Shown one piece after another: positions 1 to 9,307 of a DNA stretch of 64,000 nt. The notes beneath the pieces are model-generated. The model did not search any database and was not told where the DNA came from. It saw only the letters and a list, made by a program, of their open reading frames with translations. The stretch lies in contig NZ_CANMRL010000001.1 in assembly GCF_947500255.1 (NCBI RefSeq), positions 1,240,001-1,304,000 on the forward strand, in the 5' to 3' direction. The position numbers and the translations under genes were made by a program. The stretch comes from an uncultured Psychroserpens sp. (GTDB lineage: Bacteria > Bacteroidota > Bacteroidia > Flavobacteriales > Flavobacteriaceae). How positions within the stretch are numbered: position 1 is the stretch's first letter; every line of letters begins with the position of its first letter.

Positions 1-36
1 GGTCAAGCTGTATCTTATATAGAAGAAGCAAAATAA
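1..36 (+). CDS. acpP: Acyl carrier protein, C-terminal end only (…GQAVSYIEEAK*)
   Basis: Open frame from base 1 to taa at 34-36; typical ACP C-terminus (AVxYIEE) directly upstream of fabF. Confidence 0.8.
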   Translation, partial: GQAVSYIEEAK

Positions 37-49
37 GAACTTTATTTTT

Positions 50-1300
50 ATGGAATTAAAGCGAGTAGTAGTTACCGGTTTAGGAGCACTTACACCAATT
101 GGCAATACCAAAGATGAATATTGGGATGCGCTAGTTAGTGGAAAAAGTGGTGCTGCACCAATAACGCATTTTGATGCTGAAAAGTTCAAAACGCAATTCG
201 CTTGTGAAGTAAAAAACTTTGAAGTTACTGACTTTATTGATAGAAAATTAGCAAAGCGAATGGATAAGTTTTCGCAGTATGCAATGGTCGCTTCAGATGA
301 AGCAATTGCAGACTCAAAACTTGATCTAGACGCTGTAAACAAGTTAAGAGTAGGTGTTATTTGGGGAGCTGGTATCGGTGGTTTAGAAACATTTCAAGAA
401 GAAGTGTTAAACTATGCTGCTGGAGATGGTACTCCACGTTTTAACCCATTCTTTATTCCAAAAATGATTGCCGATATAGCGCCAGGAAACATATCTATAA
501 AATATGGTTTTATGGGTCCTAATTATACCACGGTTTCTGCTTGTGCGTCTTCTGCCAATTCAATGATCGATGCTTTAAACAATATTCGTTTAGGTCATTG
601 TGATGTTGTAATTACAGGAGGAAGTGAAGCTGCAGTAACCATTGCTGGTATGGGAGGTTTTAATGCTATGCACGCTATGTCTACTCGTAATGACAATCCA
701 GAATCAGCTTCTAGACCTTTTGACGCTAACCGTGATGGTTTTGTGTTAGGAGAAGGAGCAGGAGCTATTGTTTTAGAAGAGTATGAACATGCAAAAGCTA
801 GAGGTGCTAAAATCTATGCTGAAGTAGTAGGTGGAGGATTATCTTCTGATGCTTACCACATGACAGCACCACATCCGGATGGTATAGGTGTTGTTGCAGT
901 AATGAGGAATTGTTTACAGAATGCTGGTTTAAATCCCGAAGATGTAGATCATATTAATACACACGGAACATCAACACCTTTAGGAGATGTTGCCGAATTG
1001 AAAGCTATATCTGAAGTATTTGGCAGTCACGCTAAAAGCATTAATATTAATTCTACTAAATCTATGACAGGACATTTGTTGGGTGCTGCAGGTGCCATTG
1101 AAGCTATTGCTTCAATAATGGCTATCGAGCATGGTATAATACCTCCTACGATCAATCATGAAACGGTTGACGAAAACATAGATCCAGAATTAAATTTAAC
1201 ACTCAATAAAGCTCAGAAAAGAGATATTAAAGTTGCAATGAGTAATACCTTTGGATTTGGCGGTCATAACGCTTGCGTATTATTCAAAAAAATAGACTAA
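50..1300 (+). CDS. fabF: Beta-ketoacyl-ACP synthase II
   Basis: 416 aa; KAS signature VSACASSANSM, NTHGTSTPLGD, GHLLGAAGAIEA; follows acpP. Confidence 0.97.
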   Translation: MELKRVVVTGLGALTPIGNTKDEYWDALVSGKSGAAPITHFDAEKFKTQFACEVKNFEVTDFIDRKLAKRMDKFSQYAMVASDEAIADSKLDLDAVNKLRVGVIWGAGIGGLETFQEEVLNYAAGDGTPRFNPFFIPKMIADIAPGNISIKYGFMGPNYTTVSACASSANSMIDALNNIRLGHCDVVITGGSEAAVTIAGMGGFNAMHAMSTRNDNPESASRPFDANRDGFVLGEGAGAIVLEEYEHAKARGAKIYAEVVGGGLSSDAYHMTAPHPDGIGVVAVMRNCLQNAGLNPEDVDHINTHGTSTPLGDVAELKAISEVFGSHAKSININSTKSMTGHLLGAAGAIEAIASIMAIEHGIIPPTINHETVDENIDPELNLTLNKAQKRDIKVAMSNTFGFGGHNACVLFKKID

Positions 1301-1307
1301 ATCCCGA

Positions 1308-2051
1308 ATGAGCTTCATTCGTAACATACTAAAAAATTCCCGTTTCCATAAGGACGGGAATTTTTTTTTACAACTCAACGATATTGTTGGTTATAAGGTC
1401 AAGAAAAAATCGTTATACATCAAAGCATTTACGCATCGTTCTATGAATATAAAGGACAAAGACGGCAATGCTATTAATTACGAACGACTGGAATTTGTTG
1501 GAGATGCAATGCTAGGCGCTGTTATTGCATCTTATTTATTTGAGGAAGTGCCTCATGGAGATGAAGGATACCTCACTAAAATGCGTTCTAAGATTGTAAG
1601 TAGAGAACACCTCAATGAATTGGGAAAAGAGCTCAACTTAATTGATTTGGTGGAAAGTAAAATCCCTAAATCAAACTTTGGAAACAATATTCATGGTAAC
1701 CTCTTCGAAGCTATAGTAGGCGCTATTTACCTTGACAAAGGGTATAAATATTGTGAAAAATTCATTCATAAACGTGTGATCAAGCCTCATGTTGATATTG
1801 AAACATTAGAAGGTCGAGTGATTAGTTATAAGAGTTTATTGATTGAATGGTGCCAGAAAGAAAAGAAAACCTTTGATTATAATGTCTATGAAGATACAGG
1901 TAATGATGACTTAAAACATTTCTCTGTAAAGTTATCGATAGACGAAAAAGTTATATCAAAAGCCAGAGCAACTTCAAAAAAGAAAGCTGAAGAAAAAGCG
2001 TCAAAACGCGCCTTTTTTGCTTTTCAAAAAGAAATAAGCAAAGCCTTTTAG
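1308..2051 (+). CDS. rnc: Ribonuclease III
   Basis: NYERLEFVGDAMLGAVIASYLF signature, C-terminal dsRBD (ATSKKKAEEKASKRAF). Confidence 0.95.
   Translation: MSFIRNILKNSRFHKDGNFFLQLNDIVGYKVKKKSLYIKAFTHRSMNIKDKDGNAINYERLEFVGDAMLGAVIASYLFEEVPHGDEGYLTKMRSKIVSREHLNELGKELNLIDLVESKIPKSNFGNNIHGNLFEAIVGAIYLDKGYKYCEKFIHKRVIKPHVDIETLEGRVISYKSLLIEWCQKEKKTFDYNVYEDTGNDDLKHFSVKLSIDEKVISKARATSKKKAEEKASKRAFFAFQKEISKAF
1331..1369 (+). terminator. Intrinsic-terminator-like hairpin inside the 5' end of rnc
   Basis: aaaaaattcccgt-ttccataagg-acgggaatttttt: 13-bp perfect stem (1331-1343/1354-1366), 10-nt loop, T tract to 1369. Confidence 0.6.
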
Positions 2052-2185
2052 ATTTGATTTTAGATTTCGATTTTAAAACCTCGCAACTATAACGTTTTCG
2101 CTGCTATACTTGACATAAGATTAACCAAAACTTCACAATTGTATAGCTTTTATGTGTTATATTTACAACTTGTAGTTGATAAATT

Positions 2186-2668
2186 ATGGCATTACACAAA
2201 TTATTAGTTGACGATTTTTATGATGCTTCTTTTTCGCTTCTAGCTATTCATTGTAGATTAGAAGATTATAGATTAGCTTATCTCCTCAATAAACATTTGG
2301 GACTTAATTTAGAGCGAAAACCACAAGATTTAGACTACAATTATTTTGCAGCTTCTTTTTCTATTTACGAGTGGGAAAACAAAAGGTTTGATACCGTTTG
2401 GAACCTTGTATCTAATATTTGTAAAAAAGAAGAAGCGGCGCTCCAAAGCTCAGGTTCGTTGTTTGAAAGTCCAACAACAGTCACTAGAACCTTTAACCTG
2501 TTACCAGAATTGAAATCAGTAGACTATCTTATTAAAGTATCTAATGAACACAGAAATTTTAATGAGAAGCATATTCTAAATACAATTCAAACGATACCAC
2601 AAGTGATTACCACTTATAGTGTAGATGTCGACCAAATAAAATCTAAAGACCACTTAATTTTTGATTAA
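2186..2668 (+). CDS. IPExxxVDY family protein
   Basis: 160 aa with LLPELKSVDY motif; sits directly before pyk as often seen in Flavobacteriia. Confidence 0.75.
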   Translation: MALHKLLVDDFYDASFSLLAIHCRLEDYRLAYLLNKHLGLNLERKPQDLDYNYFAASFSIYEWENKRFDTVWNLVSNICKKEEAALQSSGSLFESPTTVTRTFNLLPELKSVDYLIKVSNEHRNFNEKHILNTIQTIPQVITTYSVDVDQIKSKDHLIFD

Positions 2669-4110
2669 TGTTAAGAACTAAAAAAACCAAAATAGTAGCT
2701 ACATTAGGTCCAGCGACAAGTAGTAAAGATGTTCTAAAAGGAATGCTTGAAGAAGGCGCAAATGTATTTAGAATTAATTTTTCTCACGCCGATTACAAAG
2801 ATGTAGAAGAGCGTGTAAAAATGATAAGAGACCTCAATAAAGAATTTGGTTACAATGCTGCTATTTTAGCAGATCTTCAAGGGCCTAAATTGCGAGTTGG
2901 TGTAATGAAAGGTGAGGTTATTGTTAATGAAGGCGATGAGATTGTTTTTGCAACGGGTGAACGTTTTGAAGGAACCAAAGAACGTGTTTATATGACCTAT
3001 GACAAGTTCCCTCAAGATGCTAAACCAGGAGAACGTATTCTTTTAGATGATGGAAAACTAATTTTTGAGGTCGTATCTACAGATAAGAAATCTGAAGTCA
3101 AAGCAAAAGTTATTCAAGGTGGACCACTTCGCTCTAAAAAAGGAGTCAACCTTCCTAACACCAATATTTCACAACCAGCTCTAACCGAAAAGGATGTGAA
3201 AGATGCCGTATTTGCTTGCGGATTAAAAGTGGATTGGATGGCATTATCCTTTGTGCGACATGCAGAAGACCTCATGCAGTTAGAAGAATTAATCAAAAAA
3301 CATAGTGATCATAAAATTCCAATCATCGCCAAAATTGAAAAACCCGAAGCAGTAGACAACATTGATAAAATTGTAGCCTATTGTGATGGATTGATGGTAG
3401 CCCGCGGAGATTTAGGTGTTGAAATTCCTGCTGAAGAAGTGCCACTCATTCAGAAAAAATTAGTGTTACGAGCAAAACGCGCTAGAATTCCAGTAATTAT
3501 TGCGACTCAAATGATGGAAACCATGATTACAAGTTTAACACCTACACGTGCCGAAGTTAATGATGTGGCCAATTCTGTGATGGATGGTGCAGATGCTGTA
3601 ATGCTCTCAGGAGAAACGTCTGTAGGGAATTATCCAATACAAGTTATCAAGCAAATGGCTGGTATTATTAGGAGTGTAGAAGACTCCGATTTAATTCAGG
3701 TACCACAATCGCCACCACATATTAAAACCAAGCGTTATATTACAAAATCTATTTGTTTCCATGCGGCCAATATGGCCAATGAGATCAGCGCCAAAGCCAT
3801 CTCAACATTAACTAATAGTGGGTATACAGCGTTTCAAATTTCGGCTTGGCGACCAAGTGCACATATTTTAGTGTTTACATCTAACAAGCGTATTTTAACA
3901 CAACTCAGTTTACTTTGGGGAGTTGAAGCATTTTACTACGATAAGTTTGTGAGTACCGACGAAACTATTGAAGATGTAAATGCCATAGCCTGTAAAAAAG
4001 GTTATCTCGATGTAGGAGACATGCTTATTAGTTTGGCGGCAATGCCAATTCAAGAGAAAGGAATGGTAAACACCTTAAGAGTAACCGAAATCACAAGTTG
4101 TAGTTTTTAA
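2668..4110 (+). CDS. pyk: Pyruvate kinase
   Basis: KTKIVATLGPATSS, IIAKIEKPEAVDNID, MVARGDLGVEIP. Confidence 0.97.
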   Translation: MLRTKKTKIVATLGPATSSKDVLKGMLEEGANVFRINFSHADYKDVEERVKMIRDLNKEFGYNAAILADLQGPKLRVGVMKGEVIVNEGDEIVFATGERFEGTKERVYMTYDKFPQDAKPGERILLDDGKLIFEVVSTDKKSEVKAKVIQGGPLRSKKGVNLPNTNISQPALTEKDVKDAVFACGLKVDWMALSFVRHAEDLMQLEELIKKHSDHKIPIIAKIEKPEAVDNIDKIVAYCDGLMVARGDLGVEIPAEEVPLIQKKLVLRAKRARIPVIIATQMMETMITSLTPTRAEVNDVANSVMDGADAVMLSGETSVGNYPIQVIKQMAGIIRSVEDSDLIQVPQSPPHIKTKRYITKSICFHAANMANEISAKAISTLTNSGYTAFQISAWRPSAHILVFTSNKRILTQLSLLWGVEAFYYDKFVSTDETIEDVNAIACKKGYLDVGDMLISLAAMPIQEKGMVNTLRVTEITSCSF

Positions 4111-4258
4111 GATTTGGACGTTACCCGAGGGTCGCACTTTATTCGTTGGTTTCTATTTTATATTATGGAACTCATGAATATGAACATTTCACTACTCGCT
4201 CTCTTTGAGGAACTCAAACATGTTGTTCAATCGCTAACGCAGAAACTTTATTACACCA

Positions 4259-4498
4259 ATGATTATTTTAAAAGAAGATTGGTCCTATACATTAGAAAAA
4301 ACTAAATCTGAATCGTATATATTAACAGTAGTTTGTGGAAGCATTGGTATTTATGAAATTAAAATAGCACTTAACCCTGACGAAATTCAAAAGTTTATAA
4401 ATCATGGAGAGTCATATATTGTTCAAAGCGTTCGAAACATACAAGAATCACCTTCAAAATATACAGATCGACATATAGATGATACATCTAAGTCGTAA
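4259..4498 (+). CDS. Small hypothetical protein
   Basis: 79-aa ORF with ATG start and balanced composition; no recognised family. Confidence 0.45.
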   Translation: MIILKEDWSYTLEKTKSESYILTVVCGSIGIYEIKIALNPDEIQKFINHGESYIVQSVRNIQESPSKYTDRHIDDTSKS

Positions 4499-4503
4499 TG
4501 CTT

Positions 4504-5502
4504 TTATTTATTTTCAATTATAGTTTTAAAATCAACTTTATAAATCCGGCTTGCACCATTATCATATCTATTAATCTGGTTTAGGAGTTCTTCTGTATCA
4601 GTATATCCAGATTCCTTTTTTTCGACATTGTTTCTACGACTAGTCAAATACAATGTTCTTGTTTTGGTATTCACAAACGGGCAATACTCCATGTCTTTAG
4701 AGTTAATGGTTTCTCCTAAGTTAGTCGCTGTTTGCCATACGCCATTTTCGCGTTTGCTCATATAGATATCGCCACTTCCAAGGCCATCTGGTCTGCGCCA
4801 ACCACCAAATAGGATATATGATTCGTCAGGTGCTACAAAAGCATTGTATTCGGCACCTTTAGTATTTACACCTTCGCCTAACACAACGGGTTCAGAATAG
4901 GCTCCATTTTTCCATTCGCACATAAAAATATCGTCCTGAGATTCTAACTCCTTTTTAACCGTTGTAAAATAAATGTTGTTTGATGAGGTTACCGATGGGT
5001 AAAATTCATCCAACGCAGAGTTTACTGGAGCACCAAGATTGATGGGCTGCGACCATTCCAGATCCAATTGATCTCGCTGCACATACCAGATGTCAAAATC
5101 CTTAACGTTAGTGCTATCTTTTGAAACAGGTCTGTTAGACGCAAAGTAAAGTTTTAAACCATCAGGAGACAGAAAAGGTTCTAAGTCTGTATACTGACCA
5201 GAGAAACTAGCAATTTTTGGGTCACTCCATGTGTCATTTTCCTTTTGTATATGCATGACAACAGACAGTTCTCTGGCTGGACTTAATAAGGTAAAATAAG
5301 CTTCATTTTCTTCAGGATCTATTGTGAAATCTCTAACATTAATAAACTGAGAAAATATGCTTGGAGCAAAGGGAGTTACAGCACCTTCTTTGTATGTGAT
5401 TTGTGGTGGTTTCTCTAGGTCTACTTCATTCGTTTCGGAAGACTGTCTTTCATTACAATTAAATAGTAATACGCACAGTACTAATAGGCTTATTGATTTC
5501 AT
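4504..5502 (-). CDS. PD40/TolB-like beta-propeller lipoprotein
   Basis: Lipobox LLFNC; repeated FLSPDGLKLYFASNRP / DIWYVQR motifs. Confidence 0.8.
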   Translation of the reverse strand: MKSISLLVLCVLLFNCNERQSSETNEVDLEKPPQITYKEGAVTPFAPSIFSQFINVRDFTIDPEENEAYFTLLSPARELSVVMHIQKENDTWSDPKIASFSGQYTDLEPFLSPDGLKLYFASNRPVSKDSTNVKDFDIWYVQRDQLDLEWSQPINLGAPVNSALDEFYPSVTSSNNIYFTTVKKELESQDDIFMCEWKNGAYSEPVVLGEGVNTKGAEYNAFVAPDESYILFGGWRRPDGLGSGDIYMSKRENGVWQTATNLGETINSKDMEYCPFVNTKTRTLYLTSRRNNVEKKESGYTDTEELLNQINRYDNGASRIYKVDFKTIIENK

Positions 5503-5583
5503 AAGGATTGGTTTTATACTACAATTTAGAAACTATCTGATTTAATGCGTAAAAGATTAACAGTATTTAGCATTTGAGACTTG

Positions 5584-6696
5584 TTAAAAATCAAATTTCA
5601 ATTGTACACTAACTGGTTTTTCTTTGACTTTAGGTGTTTTGGCTTTTGAAGTTTCGGTATTTAAATTAGATAATGAAATCCCTAATAATCGCACCGAGTT
5701 ATTTAATTTATCTTGATATAATAAATCTTTAGCAGTTTCTAGAATGATACTTTTATCGCTAATAAAATAAGGCAAGGTTTTACTTCGAGTTTGCAATGTA
5801 AAATCACTATACTTTATTTTTAAAGTGACTGTCTTTCCAGCAACATTACTTTTGGCAAGACGTTTAGCGACCTCTTCAGCAATATGATCTAGTTTTTCGA
5901 GCATAAAGATTTCCGAAGATAAATTCTCGCTAAAGGTACGTTCGGCAGCGAGCGATTTTCGAATGCGGTTTGGTTTTACCTCACTGTTTTGGATACCACG
6001 AACAATGTAGTAATAATAGCGTCCCGATTTTCCGAAGTTCTCATCGAGATATTCCAGTGATTTCGCTTTTAAATCCTTGCCAGTAAAAATCCCTTTCTGG
6101 TACATTTTTTCGGCAGTAACTTTTCCAACACCATAAAACTTTCTAATATCTAAGTCTTCCAAAAATTGAAGCACCTCTTCTGGGTTTACAGTTTTTTGTC
6201 CGTTAGGTTTGTTATAATCGCTGGCTACTTTAGCAATAAACTTGTTGATGGATATACCTGCAGATGCTGTTAATCCTACTTCATTAAAAATACGTGCTCT
6301 AATCTCTTGAGCAATTAAGGAAGCACTTGGATTCCCTTTTTTATTTTCAGTGACATCAAGATAGGCTTCGTCGAGCGATAAGGGTTCAACGAGATCGGTG
6401 TAATCATAAAAGATATGACGTACTTTTTTAGAGATTTCGGTGTAACGCGCAAAATCGGTTCGTACAAATATCAGTTCAGGGCATAACTTAATTGCTAGTC
6501 GACCAGACATGGCGCTTTTCACGCCAAATTGACGTGCTTCATAACTTGCAGCGCTTATAACACCACGCGTGCCACCACCACCTACAGCAATAGGTTTACC
6601 TTTAAGTTTTGGATTATCCATTTGCGCTACAGAGGCATAAAAGGCGTCCATATCGACATGAATGATCTTTCGTATTGGTAAATCGTTTGACATCAT
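5584..6696 (-). CDS. dinB: DNA polymerase IV (Y family)
   Basis: IIHVDMDAFYASVAQ, SLDEAYLDVTEN, FYGVGKVTAEKM. Confidence 0.96.
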   Translation of the reverse strand: MMSNDLPIRKIIHVDMDAFYASVAQMDNPKLKGKPIAVGGGGTRGVISAASYEARQFGVKSAMSGRLAIKLCPELIFVRTDFARYTEISKKVRHIFYDYTDLVEPLSLDEAYLDVTENKKGNPSASLIAQEIRARIFNEVGLTASAGISINKFIAKVASDYNKPNGQKTVNPEEVLQFLEDLDIRKFYGVGKVTAEKMYQKGIFTGKDLKAKSLEYLDENFGKSGRYYYYIVRGIQNSEVKPNRIRKSLAAERTFSENLSSEIFMLEKLDHIAEEVAKRLAKSNVAGKTVTLKIKYSDFTLQTRSKTLPYFISDKSIILETAKDLLYQDKLNNSVRLLGISLSNLNTETSKAKTPKVKEKPVSVQLKFDF

Positions 6697-6713
6697 GTAA
6701 ATTTAGACATTAA

Positions 6714-7199
6714 ATGTCTTTTTTCATGATAGAAATAGAACGTAAATTTTTAGTGACTTCTAAAGCTTTTAAAGACGAAGCACATAAACAAATTCGGATT
6801 GTTCAGGGCTTTTTAAACACAGATCCTGAGCGAACAGTTAGAGTGCGGCTAGAAGGTGATAAAGGGATTTTAACCGTTAAGGGAAAATCTACTAATGACG
6901 GATTATCCCGTTTTGAATGGGAAAAGGAAATTTCGAAAACCGATGCGAAAGCACTTTTAGAGTTATGCGAAAAAGATGTTATTGATAAGTTGAGATATGA
7001 GGTAGATGTTGGACAACATACCTATGAAATTGACGAATTCTATAAAGACAATGAAGGTCTTATTATTGCTGAGGTAGAATTGAGTCACGAGGATGAAGCT
7101 TTTGAAAAACCAGCATGGTTAGGACAAGAGGTGACAGGAGATATTCGCTATTACAACTCGCAATTAAGTAAGGATCCATTTAAGAATTGGACATTATAA
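6714..7199 (+). CDS. CYTH domain protein
   Basis: IEIERKFLV, RVRLEGDKGILTVKG, RYEVD…YEIDEF. Confidence 0.92.
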   Translation: MSFFMIEIERKFLVTSKAFKDEAHKQIRIVQGFLNTDPERTVRVRLEGDKGILTVKGKSTNDGLSRFEWEKEISKTDAKALLELCEKDVIDKLRYEVDVGQHTYEIDEFYKDNEGLIIAEVELSHEDEAFEKPAWLGQEVTGDIRYYNSQLSKDPFKNWTL

Positions 7200-7210
7200 A
7201 TTTTAATATT

Positions 7211-7720
7211 ATGAACATAAAAGTTTTATATTTTTTATCGGCTTTGCTGCTATTGTCGTGCAATAAAGATGCAAAAGACACCGAAATTGCTGGCGATAAT
7301 ATGGCAAACGACATTGCAAAAGAAGAAAAGCGATCTATTAAAGAGCTTAAAGAAGAACTCAAAGCAAAGGGCTATCAAACATTTGATTATATAGATGAAA
7401 AAACGCAAGATACTATTGTGATGCAGCAGTATTTCATTGCGTTTTTAAAACGGGGAAACAATAGGTCGCAGTCAAAAGCAGAGGCCGATAGTCTTCAAAA
7501 ATTACATTTGGCACATTTAGGTAAAATGTATGAGATGGGCTATGCGGATATTTCTGGTCCGTTTGGAGATGATGGTGATATAAGAGGTATTACAATTTAT
7601 AATGTACCAACACTAGCTATGGCAGATAGTTTGGCTAATGCTGATCCCATGGTAAAATTTGGACGTTTGGAGATTGAAATTCACCCTTGGTGGGCAGGAA
7701 AGGGACTTCCTTTACGATAA
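7211..7720 (+). CDS. Lipoprotein with YciI-like domain
   Basis: Signal/lipobox ALLLLSCNK from ATG 7211; YciI-like AHLGKMYEMGYADISGPFGDDGDIRGITIYNV. Confidence 0.75.
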   Translation: MNIKVLYFLSALLLLSCNKDAKDTEIAGDNMANDIAKEEKRSIKELKEELKAKGYQTFDYIDEKTQDTIVMQQYFIAFLKRGNNRSQSKAEADSLQKLHLAHLGKMYEMGYADISGPFGDDGDIRGITIYNVPTLAMADSLANADPMVKFGRLEIEIHPWWAGKGLPLR

Positions 7721-7721
7721 C

Positions 7722-7752
7722 AAAAAACCCACTCGAACGAGTGGGTTTTTAA
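7722..7752. terminator. Bidirectional intrinsic terminator
   Basis: aaaaaacccactcg-aa-cgagtgggttttt between convergent genes. Confidence 0.85.
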
Positions 7753-7770
7753 ATATCTTAAAAGTTTTGA

Positions 7771-8283
7771 TTATGCTTTCTTTTCTGCACAACAATCTTT
7801 TTTACAATCTTCAGCACAAGCCATTTTTTCTTTAGCGCTTTTATTAGCACAAGCAGCTTTTTCTGCAGCCGTACATTCATGCTTTTTTTCTGAAGAGAAA
7901 GAATTAACAGTTTTCATGTCTTTTACTTTGTAGGTATCTCCTGCTTTTGCAACTGCTTCTTCTAGAGAGTTTGGTGTTACCATAGCTTCATCATACTCAA
8001 CCATAGCGATTTCTTTTTCAAAATCTACTTTTGCAGATTTCACACCATCCATTTTTGCAATTTTCTTTTCGATAGTTTTAGCACAACCCATTGCACAAGT
8101 CATACCTTCAATTCCGAATTCTGCTTTAGCATAAGTTGCATTTGGATCTAACTTCTTAGCCGCATTCGTATTAATTTCTGTTTTAGATTCTACCGTCTTT
8201 ACTTCAGGTGATGTTTCACTCTTACAAGCAATCATTGATGCTGAAATGAATGCGATAGCTAAAATATTTCTTAATGTTTTCAT
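7771..8283 (-). CDS. Heavy-metal-associated (HMA) domain lipoprotein
   Basis: Lipobox SMIAC; GMTCAMGCAKTIEKKI motif; Cys/Lys-rich C-terminus. Start placed at MKTLRN. Confidence 0.85.
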   Translation of the reverse strand: MKTLRNILAIAFISASMIACKSETSPEVKTVESKTEINTNAAKKLDPNATYAKAEFGIEGMTCAMGCAKTIEKKIAKMDGVKSAKVDFEKEIAMVEYDEAMVTPNSLEEAVAKAGDTYKVKDMKTVNSFSSEKKHECTAAEKAACANKSAKEKMACAEDCKKDCCAEKKA

Positions 8284-8376
8284 AGTTAAATTTAATAGTA
8301 ATTCGAACAAACTTAATAAATATTGATGTTCCTTGCATGAAAATTAACGAATTTTGTGAATTACTTAAGAAAACCT

Positions 8377-9255
8377 ATGCAAAACACAAACGTCAAATGG
8401 CTATATCTACTGGTTTTATCATTAATTTGGGGAAGTTCTTTCATTTTAATAAAAAAATCTCTTCTTGGTCTAACACCATTTCAATTGGGTGCATTGCGAA
8501 CACTTATCACAGGTGTCTTTTTGTTTGCAGTTGGGTTGAAAAGTATTAAATCGATTAAAAAGCAAGAATGGAAATGGGTTATTATTTCTGGTTTTCTTGG
8601 GTCGTTTATTCCAGCATTTTTGTTTGCCATCGCCGAAACCGAAATTGATAGTGCGATTACGTCAATTTTAAATTCGTTGGTGCCATTAAATGCTATCTTA
8701 TTGGGTTTCGCAATTTTCAAAATAGGATTTACTAGACGCCAATTTCTTGGAGTGATTATCGGTTTTATAGGCACAAGTATTTTGATTTTAAGAGGTGCAG
8801 ATTTGAATCCGAATCAGAATTACTTATATGCTGGGTTTGTTATTATTTCAACTGTAATGTATGCCCTCAATGTAAATATTATTAAAAAATACCTTCAAAA
8901 TGTAAAACCCTTGAGTATTGCTACAGGAAATTATGTTGCGATTATGATACCAGCTTTAATTATTTTGATGTTTACAGATTTCTTTTCTGAAAGTACTTAT
9001 AAGCATCCAGATTTTAAGATGGCGATGGTGTATGTTGTTATTTTATCTTTATTTGGAACAGCTTTGGCGAAAGTGCTGTTCAATACCTTAGTACAAATTT
9101 CGACACCAGTATTTGCTTCTTCTGTAACGTATTTAATGCCAGTTGTTGCTTTAATTTGGGGCTTATTGGATGGTGAGGAGTTTGGTGTTATTCAAGTTAT
9201 TGCTAGTGCAATTATTCTTTTAGGAGTGTATTTAGCAAATAAGAAAAAGGCATAA
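8377..9255 (+). CDS. EamA/DMT family transporter
   Basis: About 10 hydrophobic segments, SLIWGSSFILIKKSL; ORF extends to a GTG at 8356, ATG at 8377 preferred. Confidence 0.9.
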   Translation: MQNTNVKWLYLLVLSLIWGSSFILIKKSLLGLTPFQLGALRTLITGVFLFAVGLKSIKSIKKQEWKWVIISGFLGSFIPAFLFAIAETEIDSAITSILNSLVPLNAILLGFAIFKIGFTRRQFLGVIIGFIGTSILILRGADLNPNQNYLYAGFVIISTVMYALNVNIIKKYLQNVKPLSIATGNYVAIMIPALIILMFTDFFSESTYKHPDFKMAMVYVVILSLFGTALAKVLFNTLVQISTPVFASSVTYLMPVVALIWGLLDGEEFGVIQVIASAIILLGVYLANKKKA

Positions 9256-9290
9256 AAAAACCCGAAGAACATAAGTGCTTCGGGTTTTTT
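9254..9290. terminator. Bidirectional intrinsic terminator
   Basis: aaaaaaacccgaag…cttcgggtttttt between convergent genes. Confidence 0.85.
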
Positions 9291-9307
9291 GATTTGATAT
9301 TTATACT

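Noticed and set aside
4114-4305. 63-aa ORF directly after pyk
   Set aside because: TTG start, overlaps the better ATG-started ORF 4259..4498, and no recognisable composition or family
8337-8549. ORF overlapping the DMT transporter start
   Set aside because: Out-of-frame with a clear EamA protein; low plausibility
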